The notes beneath the pieces were generated by a model. The model saw only the letters and a list, made by a program, of their open reading frames with translations, did no database searches and was not told the DNA's origin. DNA of 59,691 nt from Planctomycetota bacterium (GTDB taxonomy: Bacteria > Planctomycetota > Phycisphaerae > Sedimentisphaerales > Anaerobacaceae): the NCBI GenBank assembly GCA_030605475.1, contig JAUWIG010000005.1, positions 1-59,691 of the forward strand, given 5' to 3'. The stretch's first letter is position 1, and every line of letters starts with the position of its first letter. Shown piece after piece: positions 43,707 to 53,741 of the stretch. Both the position numbers and the translations under genes were made by a program.

Positions 43707-46364
43707 ATGAAAAAAGTTAAGCAAATCCAGGAGCAGTTTGAGGATATGCGTATCCTTGATGAGCTCAAGAATTCGTACCTCAACTACGCGATGAGCGTCA
43801 TTGTTTCTCGTGCCCTGCCGGACGTTCGCGACGGCTTAAAACCCTCGCAGAGGCGGATACTCGTTGCGATGAATGATTTGAATCTCGGCCCGAGAAGCAG
43901 GCACAGAAAGTGTGCCAAAATCGTCGGCGATACCGGCGGCAACTATCATCCACACGGTGACCAGGCAACTTATGGAACACTCGTGCGGATGGGACAGGAA
44001 TGGAATATGCGTTATATGCTGGTTGACCCACAGGGCAACTTTGGAAGTATTGATGCCGACCCCCCAGCTGCTATGAGATATACAGAAGCCAGAATGGCTG
44101 CGCCAGCTATGGAAATGCTCGAAGATATTAAGTACGATACCGTCGATTTTGTGCCGAACTATGACGAAACCCGCACCGAGCCGACGGTCCTGCCTTCAAA
44201 GTTCCCGAGCCTGCTGGTCAACGGCTCTACAGGAATTGCCGTCGGAATGGCCACCAATATCGCGCCGCATAATGTTGCCGAGGTCTGTGACGCATTGCTG
44301 CTGGTCATTGAAGACCCAAACTGCGGATTCAAGGATATTCTAAAGTGCATGCCGGGACCAGACTTCCCAACTGGCGGAATCATTTGCGGAAAAAAGGGAA
44401 TTTTAGATGCATACATCACCGGCAGGGGACATTTGACAATCCGGGGCAAAGCGGAAATTGAAACAACTAAAAGGACCAGAGCAAGAATTGTAATAACCGA
44501 AATACCTTATATGGTTGTAAAAACCACTATTGTCTCCAAAATCGCCCAGTGTGTCCAGGCCGGACAAATTGCGGAAATTGCCGACATCAGGGACGAGTCG
44601 GACCGCCGCGGCCTGCGCATTGTCGTCGACTTAAGGAAAGACGCCGAGGCAGAAATCGCAATGAATAAGCTGTATCGTTATACACTATTGCAGACCACCT
44701 TCGCTATTGCCAATATCGCTCTGGTTAATAACAGACCTGAAACCCTCAACATCAGGCAGATGCTCGACTGTTTTATTGACCATCGCAAGACCGTAGTTCG
44801 CAGGCGAAGCAGATTCCTGCTGAAAAGATGCAGGAACAGAGCACATATCCTCGAAGGACTTATCTTAGCTGTTAGTGACATTGATGAAATCATTGACCTG
44901 ATAAAAAAATCTCCTGATGCGCCGACGGCAAAGTTGAACCTGATGAAAAAACCGTTGCGGCTGGCAGAATCGGCCCAGCTTCGAAAAATCCTGCCCAGGG
45001 CCTTCGTTAGAGCGAAAAGCAAATCCAAACAGTTCCTCACAGGCCCCCAAGCCGACGCAATATTGACAATGCAGTTGCAGAGATTGACAGGCCTGGAAAT
45101 AGAAAAGCTCGCCAAAGAATACGCTGACCTTACCGAACAGATACAGGATTACGAAACGATATTGGCTGACGAGAAGATTCTGCTGGATATAGTTAGCGAA
45201 GACATCCACGAAATAAAGGAAAAATACGGCGATAAGAGGAGAACAAAAATTACCGCCAGAGTTGAGCTCTTCGACATCGAGGACCTCATTGCTGAGGAGG
45301 AGGTTATCGTTACGGTAAGTCATAGCGGATACGTTAAGCGAATGCCCATCGATACATATCGAAAGCAGGCCAGAGGTGGAAAAGGAGTCATCGGCTCGGA
45401 TACCAAAGAGGGCGATTTCATAGAGCATCTCTTCACCGCTTCCACCCACGATTATCTGCTTATCTTCACTAATCGCGGCAAATGCTATTGGCTGAAGGTC
45501 TACGATGTCCCGAGTATGTCAAGGCAGAGCAAAGGAAGGAATATTGTGAACCTGCTGAAGCTGGGCAACCAAAAAATAGCGTCTATAATCAGCGTGAGGG
45601 GTTTTGGTGGTGAAACCGGCGAGCAGGCAGAACGGCACCAGCTCGTTATGGCCACTAAAAATGGAATTGTAAAAAAGACCAGACTCTCGGCCTACAGCAA
45701 CCCAAGAGCAACCGGCGTCATTGCAATCAAGCTCGACCCTAACGATGATTTGATCGGTGTTGCGTTAACAACAGGTAGCGACCATATCGTACTTGGCACC
45801 GGTGATGGTATGACAATACGATTTGACGAAAGTCAGGTTCGTTCGATGGGACGGGCCTCACGAGGAGTCAGAGGAATTAAACTGCGTCCCAGGGACTCTG
45901 TGGTTGGTATGGTGGTAGCCGAAGAAAAAGCCTCACTGCTTACGGTCTGCGAAAAAGGCTATGGAAAGCGAACAGGCCTTGATAATTACCGACCGCAGAG
46001 CCGGGGCGGCGTAGGCTTGAAAAACATAAGAACCACCGAGCGGAATGGAAAGGTCGTCGCACTCAAAGCCGTCCAGAATAAAGATGATTTAATGATGATA
46101 ACCGCCAACGGAATAATTATTCGTACCGGCCTGAACCAAATCCGACCCATTGGTAGAAACACACAGGGCGTTCGCTTAATCAAGCTAAAGCCCGGCGACA
46201 AACTCGTCGCCGCTGAGAAGATAGTCTACGAAGATGCAGATGATTCGAAAGAAAAATCTGACACTATTCAGAAACCGAAATCTAAACCTAAACCTAAACC
46301 AAAACCTAAACCTAAACCTAAACCCCGAAAGAAGGCCAAAAAGAAAACTCGCAAATCAAAGTAG
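43707..46364 (+). CDS. gyrA: DNA gyrase subunit A
   Basis: The 885-residue protein has the topoisomerase IIA breakage domain: LNYAMSVIVSRALPDVRDGL, CAKIVGDTGGNYHPHGDQAT, and AAMRYTEARMA with the catalytic Tyr. The C-terminal beta-pinwheel includes a GyrA box-like KQARGGKG, which favours GyrA over ParC, and several repeats of the type GVRGIKL. A low-complexity Lys-Pro tail of about 40 residues closes the chain (see 46281-46326). With GyrB it adds negative supercoils. It stands alone, with no gyrB in the window. Confidence 0.93.
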   Translation: MKKVKQIQEQFEDMRILDELKNSYLNYAMSVIVSRALPDVRDGLKPSQRRILVAMNDLNLGPRSRHRKCAKIVGDTGGNYHPHGDQATYGTLVRMGQEWNMRYMLVDPQGNFGSIDADPPAAMRYTEARMAAPAMEMLEDIKYDTVDFVPNYDETRTEPTVLPSKFPSLLVNGSTGIAVGMATNIAPHNVAEVCDALLLVIEDPNCGFKDILKCMPGPDFPTGGIICGKKGILDAYITGRGHLTIRGKAEIETTKRTRARIVITEIPYMVVKTTIVSKIAQCVQAGQIAEIADIRDESDRRGLRIVVDLRKDAEAEIAMNKLYRYTLLQTTFAIANIALVNNRPETLNIRQMLDCFIDHRKTVVRRRSRFLLKRCRNRAHILEGLILAVSDIDEIIDLIKKSPDAPTAKLNLMKKPLRLAESAQLRKILPRAFVRAKSKSKQFLTGPQADAILTMQLQRLTGLEIEKLAKEYADLTEQIQDYETILADEKILLDIVSEDIHEIKEKYGDKRRTKITARVELFDIEDLIAEEEVIVTVSHSGYVKRMPIDTYRKQARGGKGVIGSDTKEGDFIEHLFTASTHDYLLIFTNRGKCYWLKVYDVPSMSRQSKGRNIVNLLKLGNQKIASIISVRGFGGETGEQAERHQLVMATKNGIVKKTRLSAYSNPRATGVIAIKLDPNDDLIGVALTTGSDHIVLGTGDGMTIRFDESQVRSMGRASRGVRGIKLRPRDSVVGMVVAEEKASLLTVCEKGYGKRTGLDNYRPQSRGGVGLKNIRTTERNGKVVALKAVQNKDDLMMITANGIIIRTGLNQIRPIGRNTQGVRLIKLKPGDKLVAAEKIVYEDADDSKEKSDTIQKPKSKPKPKPKPKPKPKPRKKAKKKTRKSK
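46281..46326 (+). repeat. Hexanucleotide microsatellite inside gyrA
   Basis: About seven copies of AAACCT (one as AAACCA, one as AAATCT) code for alternating Lys-Pro in the gyrase tail. The unit is close to telomeric repeats and could slip in length in steps of two residues without breaking the frame. Confidence 0.85.
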
Positions 46365-46433
46365 CGGTTCGCTGCGCCGAGTTGATAAGGAGCTGGACGA
46401 ATTACAAAGCTCGGAGAGATTTTCCACTGAGAT

Positions 46434-49376
46434 TTAGTATGATAAAGGACAGCGCCGCTTCTCCTGTAGTGGCGCCGGGGCCGGAATGGCCGAGATGGTG
46501 TGCTTGTGGTGAATCGATGAGGTAGTGGATAACGACTTACACTCTGGACCGTTCTTTAGTTTTAGTAATGTTTTGAGGATATCGGTTGCCGTTACTAAGC
46601 CCTGCACTTTGCCCTGTTGGCTTACCACAGGCAGGCATTGCACGCCGAACTGACGCATATTTTCCATTGTAGCTGCAAGTGACGTCTCAGGTCTTACGGT
46701 GCGAACCGGCCTGCTCATTATCCATTTGACCTTGATTTGAAGTGTAGCGTCATCCAGAGGTCGACGCCATTTCGCAAACGCAGGTCGCAGGTAAGGACTG
46801 ATTGCTCCTGTTAGGTCGGACTTTGATGCAATACCTTCCGCCACTCCGTCCTGGCCTATCATTATATGATTGGCGTTATGTTGCCGCAGCTTTGCAAGCG
46901 CTTGTTGTACGCTATCTTCCGAACCACCCCAGACAACGTCTTTTTGCATAATATCTTTTGCGCATATCCCTGAAAGTGTGCTGGCGCTAATAGTAGCCGG
47001 GCCTTCTAACACTGCTTTTGGCCGGGAGTACTCTTCTATAGCGACATTTTCATTTGTGTCGCGGACTTTTTCGCCGGAGCCGGACCTGACTTTTCTTTCA
47101 GCATCGGCCCTGGCTTTTCCTTCAGCTTCAGCTTTCATCCTTGCCTTAGCTTTTGCTCTGGCCCTTTTCTCAACTTCAGCCATTGCTCTTTTTTCAACTT
47201 TGATTTTTGCCCTCGCCTCGGCCCTGACCTTCTTTTCAGCGTCAGCTATTGCATTCTTTTTAGCCTCGGCTTTAGCTTTTGTCCTGGCTTTCTTTTCGGC
47301 GTCAGCCTTGGCCTCCCTTTCTGCCTCGGCTTTAGCTTTTGCCCGGACCTCGGCCTCGGCTTTTCTTTCAGCTTCAGCTTTCATTCTTGCCCTGGCTTTT
47401 GCTCTGGCCATTTTCTCAGCTTCAGCCTTGGTCTTTTTTTCGGCCTTGATTTTTGCCATTGCTCTGGACCTGGCTTTTCTTTCAGCTACAGCTATTGCCT
47501 TCCTTTTAGCCTTGGCTTTAGCTTTTGCCCTGGCCTCGGCCTTGGTTTTTCTTTCGGCTTCAGCTTTCATTCTTGCCCTGGCTTTTGCTTTGGCCCTTTT
47601 CTCAGCTTCAGACATTGCCCTTTTTTCGGCTTTGATTTTTGCCCTCGCTTCAGCTCTGGCCTTCTTTTCAGCTTTAGCCCTCGCCCTTTTTTCAATTCTG
47701 GCTTTTATCTTGGCTTCGGCTCTGACATTTCTTTCAGATTCAGCTTTGCCCTTTTTCTCAGCTTCAGCCATCGCTTTTGCCTCAGCTTCGGCGCACCTCA
47801 CCGCCATAAATGCTTCAGCTCTTGCCTCCACTTTGGCCATTGCCATTTTTTCAGCTTCAGCCCTGACTTTTGCCTTGGTTTCAGCTTTGACTTTTTTTTC
47901 AGCTTTAGCCCTTGCTATCTTTTCGATTCTGGCTTTTATCTTGGCTTCGGCCCGGGCCCTTTTTTCAGCTTCAGCCTTCATTCTTGCCCTGGCTTCCGCC
48001 TTGGCATTTTTTTCAGCTTCACTCCTTGCCTTTTTGTCGGCTTTGATTTTTGCCCTCGCTTCGGCCTTGTCTCTCTTTTCAGCTTCAGCTATTGCATTCC
48101 TTTTAGCCTTGGCTTTAGCTTTTGCCTTGACCTCGGCCTTGGCTTTTCTTTCAGCTTCGGCTTTCATTCTTGCTTTGGCTTCTGCCCTGGCCTTTTTTTC
48201 AGCTTCAGCCTTTGCCCTTTTTTCAGCTTTGATTTTTGCCTTGGCTTCGGCCTTGGCTATCTTTTCAGCTTCAGCTATTGCATTCCTTTTAGCCTTGGCT
48301 TTAGCTTTTGCCCGGACCTCGGCCTTGGCTTTTCTTTCAGCTTCGGCTTTCATTCTTGCCCTGGCTTCTGTCCTGGCCTTTTTTACAGCTTCAGCCTTTG
48401 CCTTTTTGTCAGCTTTGATTTTTGCCTTGGCTTCTGCCCTGGCCTTCTTTTCAGCTTCGACTCTCGCTTTCTTTTCGGCTTCGGCTCTGATTCTTGCCTC
48501 AGCTTCGACCTTGGCTTTTCTTTCAGCTTCGGCTTTCATTCTTGCCTTGGCTTCTGCCCTGGCCTTTTTCTCAGCTTCAGTCTTTGCCCTTTTTTCAGCT
48601 TTGATTTTTGCCCTGGCTTCTGCCCTGGCCTTCTTTTCAGCTTCGACTCTCGCTTTCTTTTCGGTTTCGGCTCTGATTCTTGCCTCAGCTTCGACCCTGG
48701 CCTTTCTTTCAGCTTCAGCTTTCATTCTTGCCCTGGCTTCTGACTTGGTCTTTTTCTCAGCTTTGGCTTTTGCCTTGGCTTCGGCCCTGGCTCTTTTTTC
48801 AGCTTTAGCTTTGGCCTCTTTTTCAGCCCTGGCTTCGGCTCTCACTCTGGCCTCGGCCATGGCTTTTTCTTCAGCTTCGGCTTTCATTCTTGCCCTGGCT
48901 TCTGCCATGGCCTTTTTCTCGGCTTCAGCCTTTGCCTTTTTTTCAGCTTCGATTTTTGCCTTGGCTTCGGCCCTGGCTCTTCTTTCAGCTTCGGCTTTCA
49001 TTCTTGCCCTGGCTTCTGACTTGGCCTTTTTCTCAGCTTCAGCCTTTGCCTTGGCTTCAGCCCTGACTCCTTTCTTACCTATACAAGAAGGGTCTAAAGG
49101 CCAATGTTTCCTTCCGCATATCTTACATGTCGGCGTAAATTTCTCAGCGGGGGACGGAATTGTTTTTACAATAATTCTGGAAACCGGTTGCTCTTTACTC
49201 TCATTCGCTTTGTTCTTTTTCTCATCAACGCAGGGATGGAAAGGCCAGTGCTTCTTTCCACATTTCTTGCATGTTGGCATAGCTTTCTTAGCGGAGATGT
49301 TATTACGAACGGCCTTAATCGTCTTTGTCGATGATTTCGTGACTTGTGATTCGGCTTTTGTTTGGGATGTTGTCAT
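46434..49376 (-). CDS. Giant zinc-knuckle, charged-helix and CBS-pair protein
   Basis: Three parts make up 980 residues. Residues 1-100 hold two near-identical zinc knuckles, CKKCGKKHWPFHPC and CKICGRKHWPLDPSC, each with four Cys/His ligands. Residues about 110-760 are an unbroken helix of A, E, K and R built from 62-residue repeats (for example ARMKAEAERKAKAE), a single charged alpha helix or coiled coil of possibly 90 nm. The C-terminal 150 residues are a CBS pair (AKDIMQKDVVWGGSEDSVQQ; VKWIMSRPVRTVRPETSLAA), which may bind a nucleotide. No signal peptide or membrane helix. Function unknown. It is convergent with gyrA. Confidence 0.85.
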   Translation of the reverse strand: MTTSQTKAESQVTKSSTKTIKAVRNNISAKKAMPTCKKCGKKHWPFHPCVDEKKNKANESKEQPVSRIIVKTIPSPAEKFTPTCKICGRKHWPLDPSCIGKKGVRAEAKAKAEAEKKAKSEARARMKAEAERRARAEAKAKIEAEKKAKAEAEKKAMAEARARMKAEAEEKAMAEARVRAEARAEKEAKAKAEKRARAEAKAKAKAEKKTKSEARARMKAEAERKARVEAEARIRAETEKKARVEAEKKARAEARAKIKAEKRAKTEAEKKARAEAKARMKAEAERKAKVEAEARIRAEAEKKARVEAEKKARAEAKAKIKADKKAKAEAVKKARTEARARMKAEAERKAKAEVRAKAKAKAKRNAIAEAEKIAKAEAKAKIKAEKRAKAEAEKKARAEAKARMKAEAERKAKAEVKAKAKAKAKRNAIAEAEKRDKAEARAKIKADKKARSEAEKNAKAEARARMKAEAEKRARAEAKIKARIEKIARAKAEKKVKAETKAKVRAEAEKMAMAKVEARAEAFMAVRCAEAEAKAMAEAEKKGKAESERNVRAEAKIKARIEKRARAKAEKKARAEARAKIKAEKRAMSEAEKRAKAKARARMKAEAERKTKAEARAKAKAKAKRKAIAVAERKARSRAMAKIKAEKKTKAEAEKMARAKARARMKAEAERKAEAEVRAKAKAEAEREAKADAEKKARTKAKAEAKKNAIADAEKKVRAEARAKIKVEKRAMAEVEKRARAKAKARMKAEAEGKARADAERKVRSGSGEKVRDTNENVAIEEYSRPKAVLEGPATISASTLSGICAKDIMQKDVVWGGSEDSVQQALAKLRQHNANHIMIGQDGVAEGIASKSDLTGAISPYLRPAFAKWRRPLDDATLQIKVKWIMSRPVRTVRPETSLAATMENMRQFGVQCLPVVSQQGKVQGLVTATDILKTLLKLKNGPECKSLSTTSSIHHKHTISAIPAPAPLQEKRRCPLSY
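47090..49065 (-). repeat. Tandem 186-bp coding repeats
   Basis: The helix-coding part consists of roughly ten diverged units of 186 bp (62 codons), each starting near an ARMKAEAE segment; some are shortened. The complementary strand is open for 837 codons as a by-product of the composition. Confidence 0.8.
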
Positions 49377-49631
49377 TTATTAAGCCTGGTTAGTTTGTTT
49401 GAGAGCCATTTGGGACTTTTTCCGTATAACAATGAGAGCTCAGCGATATATTCATTTTTAGCGCTGCACTCCCACCTCATTTTCGATGGATTTTTTCAAT
49501 ACTTTAGGGTTTTTCTATGTAGTTAGATTATTTTTGCGGTTGTAGCCGTTTGCCTGGCCCCTGCCCTGTATTTTTGATGCTTGAAACGGGATTTGACAAG
49601 CACCAGCAAGGCGCGTTATGTTACAGAGACG

Positions 49632-50645
49632 ATGAGTAACTCTAACTCAAAGAAAACCCGGGAGATGATTTATGTTATCGCCGGCAAGGAAGATTCTTTA
49701 CTAAACGCCGAGTGCGATAAGCTTCTTGACCGGCTGTTGGAGCCGCAGCAGAGGGTAACAGGCCTTTTTAACGCCGACCCTGCTAAAGTTCCGGTCTCCG
49801 AGGTACTGGACGAACTACGGACCGCACCGTTCTTGACAGAAAAAAGGGTCGTTCTTGTAAAAGGCGCGGACGTTTTTGTTTCTGAAAACCGCCGGTTACT
49901 CGAAAAGTATTTTGATAATCCCTGCCCTACCGGCATACTTATATTGACTGTAAGCAGTTGGCCTCCTCAGACCAAACTGGCTAAGAAACTGCCCAGGGTC
50001 GGTAAATTGATTAGCGTAACGCAACCCAAACCTTGGCAGCTGCCCTCCCGTCTTATCGAGTATGCCGGTGATGCGCACGATAAAAACCTCACCGAGGAAG
50101 CAGCCCAACTTCTAATCGAGCTAACCGGCGCTCAACTCACCCGGCTGTACAGCGAAATCGATAAGCTGGCCCTATTTGCAGATACTGAAAAGGCCATAAC
50201 AACCCAGCATGTAGAGGCACTAATTGGTCATAATCGCTTATTCAATGCTTTTACCGTAATTGATGCTGTCATTGCTGGTGACGTCGCCAAAGCCGTAAAT
50301 CGGCTGAGGAGTATGTTCGCAGAGGACAAATCAACCGAGTACACCGTTGTTGGCGCCTTTGCTTTTCATTTCCGCAGGATGTTTAACGCAAAAGTTTTGC
50401 TTCAAAAGGGTGTTCGTCCAGCCGAGATTGCCAAGCGACTCCGAATTTGGGGCAATAAAGACGCACTTTTCTTACAACTGCGTAAAATGACTTTGAAACA
50501 GCTCGGCGAGAATTTACAGCGGTTAGCGGAAATTGATTATGCGATAAAAACCGGCCAAACAAAAGCCAAAGTGGCAATAGAGCAATTGGTATTAAAACTC
50601 GCCACCGGCTCTGATACGCGTTCAGGTGCACCCGCAAGCACGTAG
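49632..50645 (+). CDS. holA: DNA polymerase III delta subunit
   Basis: The 337-residue protein shows the HolA clamp-loader pattern: YVIAGKEDSLLNAECDKLLD, TAPFLTEKRVVLVKGAD, and the C-terminal collar helix region DAVIAGDVAKAVNRLRSMF and AFHFRRMFNAKVLL. The ATG at 49632 was chosen over an upstream frame start because the added residues have no family match. HolA opens the beta clamp for loading. A diverged copy of its last 60 bases lies 3 kb downstream. Confidence 0.88.
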   Translation: MSNSNSKKTREMIYVIAGKEDSLLNAECDKLLDRLLEPQQRVTGLFNADPAKVPVSEVLDELRTAPFLTEKRVVLVKGADVFVSENRRLLEKYFDNPCPTGILILTVSSWPPQTKLAKKLPRVGKLISVTQPKPWQLPSRLIEYAGDAHDKNLTEEAAQLLIELTGAQLTRLYSEIDKLALFADTEKAITTQHVEALIGHNRLFNAFTVIDAVIAGDVAKAVNRLRSMFAEDKSTEYTVVGAFAFHFRRMFNAKVLLQKGVRPAEIAKRLRIWGNKDALFLQLRKMTLKQLGENLQRLAEIDYAIKTGQTKAKVAIEQLVLKLATGSDTRSGAPAST

Positions 50646-50806
50646 GCTCGGCTAAAGATTATCCGTCATCGCATAGCAGCCGTCAGAACATTTTCAATTG
50701 CTCAAAATCCTTTTCTGTTTTGCCGTTCTTTATTTCCGCAATCCATCCCTCTGATTCGGACTTGTTATGGCCCAAAAAAGCCGAATTCGCCTCCTGTCTC
50801 CTGCTG
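50555..50806 (+). repeat. Left copy of a diverged 250-bp direct duplication
   Basis: Covers the last 90 bases of holA, the short spacer and a 3' fragment of a DUF1848 gene. The right copy lies at 53609-53868. Blocks such as GCCACCGGCTCTGATAC and CAGAACATTTTCAATTGCTC are kept, others differ, so the duplication is old. Confidence 0.85.
50683..50806 (-). pseudogene. 3'-terminal fragment of a DUF1848-family gene
   Basis: On the minus strand the frame reads RQEANSAFLGHNKSE and on to KDFEQLKMF and a stop, matching the last 40 residues of the complete DUF1848 gene at 53742-54704 with about 75 percent identity. The rest of the copy is missing; the response regulator gene ends 10 bases upstream of the break. 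Confidence 0.85.
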
Positions 50807-50816
50807 TTCGAAAACT

Positions 50817-51359
50817 TTATTTTGAACCTTGTGGAGCTAAGTTATATTTTTCACTCCACTCGTATAAATGCCTTTTTCGCATAGAGATTAGCGTCTGAAT
50901 AAGCCGAAGATTCAATTTCTCCGGCTCAACTCCTTCTGCCAATTGTTCGAGAAAGGTCATCAGCATCTCGCGTTCACTATGGAGGTCGTAATGCTCTATC
51001 GCCTGCCGGATAACCGTTTTGAGCTCTTCCTCAAGTTTCCACGGCTTGGTGATGAACCTGAAAATCTCTCCTTGATTAATCGCTTCAAGAACGTTGTTTA
51101 GCTCCGCGTATCCTGACAAAATCAGCCTGATGATGTAGGGATACTCCTTTTTGACGATTTTAAGAAGCTCGAGGCCGGGGATATCGGGCATCCGCATATC
51201 GGTTACGATTACATGAACTTCCTTATACCGAAGGATTTCGAGGGCCTCTTTGCCGCTCTTGGCAAAAAGGCTTTCGTACGGTTCGTCCATCAGGCCTCTT
51301 TTGAGAGACATTAGAACTTTTTTCTCATCGTCCACAAATAATACTGTTCTCTTTTCCAT
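50817..51359 (-). CDS. Response regulator with receiver domain only
   Basis: Residues 1-125 are a CheY-like receiver: VLFVDDEKKVL with the acidic pair, VIVTDMRMPDIPG with phospho-acceptor Asp54, LILSGYAE and FITKPW with the conserved Lys. The remaining 55 residues are helical and have no DNA-binding motif, so the output is probably by protein contact. The start lies 35 bases inside the histidine kinase gene, so the pair is co-translated. It is most like RpfG-type receivers but without the HD-GYP part. Confidence 0.88.
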   Translation of the reverse strand: MEKRTVLFVDDEKKVLMSLKRGLMDEPYESLFAKSGKEALEILRYKEVHVIVTDMRMPDIPGLELLKIVKKEYPYIIRLILSGYAELNNVLEAINQGEIFRFITKPWKLEEELKTVIRQAIEHYDLHSEREMLMTFLEQLAEGVEPEKLNLRLIQTLISMRKRHLYEWSEKYNLAPQGSK

Positions 51360-53118
51360 TGTTTTCTATCTCCTGTTCATAATCTGCGCATTTCCTTTTA
51401 ATTGGAAGTTTTATGGTAAATTTCGTCCCTTTGCCTACGGTACTGTCGACCAGCAGTTCGCCTCTGTGCTTGGTTACGATGATGTCGTGCGAGACGCTCA
51501 GCCCAAGCCCTGTGCCCTTGCCGAGGGGCTTGGTCGTAAAGAAGGGGTCGAAAACCTTCGATAGCTTATCAGGAGCTACCCCGGGACCGTCGTCGGAGAT
51601 TTCACAGACCATTTCCTCATCCGTCGCGTATGTCTTGATTGTGATAGTTCCCCTGTCCTCTCTCTTCTGGGATTTGATTGCATGAGCCGCGTTTACAATG
51701 ATATTGAGCAGCACTTGGTTTATCTGCATGGAGTTGCAGAAGACAGTAGGTACATCGGAAAGCTCCGTCTTGACATCGGTATCGTATTTAATTTCATTTC
51801 TCGCCACAACGAGAGTCGCCTTAATACCGTCATTGAGGTTATATTCGTCAAATTCTTCTACTTGGTCGACTCTTGAGAAGTCCCTGAGGCTCTGGATGAT
51901 GTTGGTAACTCTGTCCAGCCCTTCTCTTGAATCGTCGAATAGTCCCTGGATGTCTTTGAGGATAAAGTCAATTTGCATCTCATTCCGGGATTGACCTATG
52001 GTGTCTGCTTCGTTCAGCAGTTCCGTTTTCCTCAGAGTTCCAATTTTCCCGATGAGTGAGTCATACATCCTAAGAAGGTCCTTGAATTTCTTCACGTAGT
52101 TTTCCAGCGCCTCGAAATTGCTGGCCACAAAACCCACAGGCGTGTTCATCTCGTGTGCAACGCCGGCGGCAAGCTGACCCATAGACGCCAGTTTCTCGTT
52201 TTGCACCAGTTGAGACTGCATCTCTTTCAGTTCACGATTCGCGTTTTCCAGTTTTTCGTAAGCGAGCTTTAGGTTCTCCTCCGCCTGCTTGCGCTCGGTG
52301 TTCTCTTTTGTTAATTGCTCATTGGTGGTTCTTAGTTCTGAGGTGCGACGCTGGACCCTTGCTTCCAGTTCTTCATTGGCGGCCACCAAAGCTAACTCAC
52401 GCTGCTGAATTTGCTCCAGCATCTGGTTAAACGAATCTGCAAGTAAGCCTACCTCGTCATTACTATGCTTTTGGGCCCGGATAGAATGGGTATTCTTTCC
52501 TGAAGCGGCTTTCTTTGATATCGCTTCTGCCGCATGAGTCAGACTTAGAATTGGGCCGGAAATAATCCTCTGGAGTCTTGATGATACAAAATAAGCCACC
52601 AAAGAGGAAAGAGCCAGCACGACAATGATTATAGAGGCACTACGTTGGAATGTTTTATACATAGGGCGTAAATTTGACTGAAGACAAACTGTCCCGATTT
52701 TTCCACCATCGAAAACAACACTTTTGTACACAATTAGGTATTCATTATCAAATTGGTAGCCGTCTTTTTGAGGTAAAGGTGGATGTATGCTCCTGTCAGT
52801 GCCATTGCCACTGCGGTGATAACTTGCAAGAAGCTCGCCGTTGCTGTTATAAATACAGCCATAAACAATAGAAGGTTGCATATGAAGGGAATTTAGTGTC
52901 TCCTTGGCGTCTTTGACATCTTCGAAAGCCGAAACCGCCTTGCAGTTGTGTGCTATCATCTCCGCTTGCGTTAGCAGACTTGCTACCGTATCGTGGCGAA
53001 TGTTGATATGTTCATATATAACAAATGCCGTCGCTGCCGACACCAGCGCAGCGGCGCATGTCAGCATAATAACCAATGTGAGCTTTTGCCTTATTGTCAT
53101 ATCTAACAGTTTAAGCAT
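51325..53118 (-). CDS. Membrane sensor histidine kinase
   Basis: Order over 597 residues: membrane helix at 13-35, periplasmic sensor of about 120 residues, second helix at 161-182, HAMP to about 235, a coiled coil at 240-310, HisKA with LAAGVAHEMNTPVGF (His322), and HATPase with NQVLLNIIVNAAHAI, DDGPGVAP and GKGTGLGLSVS. The signal is unknown; the small double-Cac-like sensor shape suggests a soluble ligand. An ATG six codons on is an alternative start. Its partner regulator overlaps its end. Confidence 0.93.
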   Translation of the reverse strand: MLKLLDMTIRQKLTLVIMLTCAAALVSAATAFVIYEHINIRHDTVASLLTQAEMIAHNCKAVSAFEDVKDAKETLNSLHMQPSIVYGCIYNSNGELLASYHRSGNGTDRSIHPPLPQKDGYQFDNEYLIVYKSVVFDGGKIGTVCLQSNLRPMYKTFQRSASIIIVVLALSSLVAYFVSSRLQRIISGPILSLTHAAEAISKKAASGKNTHSIRAQKHSNDEVGLLADSFNQMLEQIQQRELALVAANEELEARVQRRTSELRTTNEQLTKENTERKQAEENLKLAYEKLENANRELKEMQSQLVQNEKLASMGQLAAGVAHEMNTPVGFVASNFEALENYVKKFKDLLRMYDSLIGKIGTLRKTELLNEADTIGQSRNEMQIDFILKDIQGLFDDSREGLDRVTNIIQSLRDFSRVDQVEEFDEYNLNDGIKATLVVARNEIKYDTDVKTELSDVPTVFCNSMQINQVLLNIIVNAAHAIKSQKREDRGTITIKTYATDEEMVCEISDDGPGVAPDKLSKVFDPFFTTKPLGKGTGLGLSVSHDIIVTKHRGELLVDSTVGKGTKFTIKLPIKRKCADYEQEIENNGKENSIICGR

Positions 53119-53741
53119 AATTATCTTTTTGTTTCTTATGGCGGTCTTTCTTCACCACTTTTTTCGCTAATCTCAAAAGCTTCGACCTGATTTTCAGTTT
53201 GGATCTCTCGGCGGCGGTAACATTAATTTCAAAGCGAACTTTTTTCTCCTCTATCAGGAGTTTGATAATACCGCCATGCTAAGCAAACTCAGAAGCATCG
53301 GAACAAACACAAATTTGCGTATTAAGAACTCTTTATTTCGCAAATATGGTTTCATACCAATAATTTTGCCTCTTTGAATTAAAGCTATATACATTTTGTG
53401 TGCTTCATACATTTTACAACAAAGATATCGGCAAAAATAAACAAGGACTTTTTTGGATAAAAACCAGGATTTGCGAACCTCTGCGCCAAGCAGCTTCTAA
53501 CAACGTAACTGCCTGCTATTAAAAAGATTACTGGGATGATTTTTGATGTGCTTGGGCCTTTACAATAAGACCCTGCTGGTTATCGGACGAAAAATTTGAT
53601 TGCATCGATGGCCAAAATGCAAAACCCCATGTAGCGGCAGAGCAATTGATACTAAACTTACCACCGGCTCTGATACACATTGAAGCGCAGCGCCAAACAC
53701 GCAGGCCCGGCTAAAGGCTGTTTGTCACAACGCGGTAACCG
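53119..53741. other. Gene-free stretch holding the right duplication copy
   Basis: No supported gene. From 53609 the sequence repeats 50555-50806, including a relic of the holA 3' end (AGAGCAATTG and CCACCGGCTCTGATAC). The left part must hold the promoter of the kinase gene. Confidence 0.6.

Noticed and set aside
46870-49383. 837-codon plus-strand frame opposite the repeat protein
   Set aside because: It is the mirror of an A/E/K/R-rich repeat gene; the product is a monotonous A/L/S/F string without domains or ribosome site, while the minus strand codes recognisable zinc and CBS motifs.
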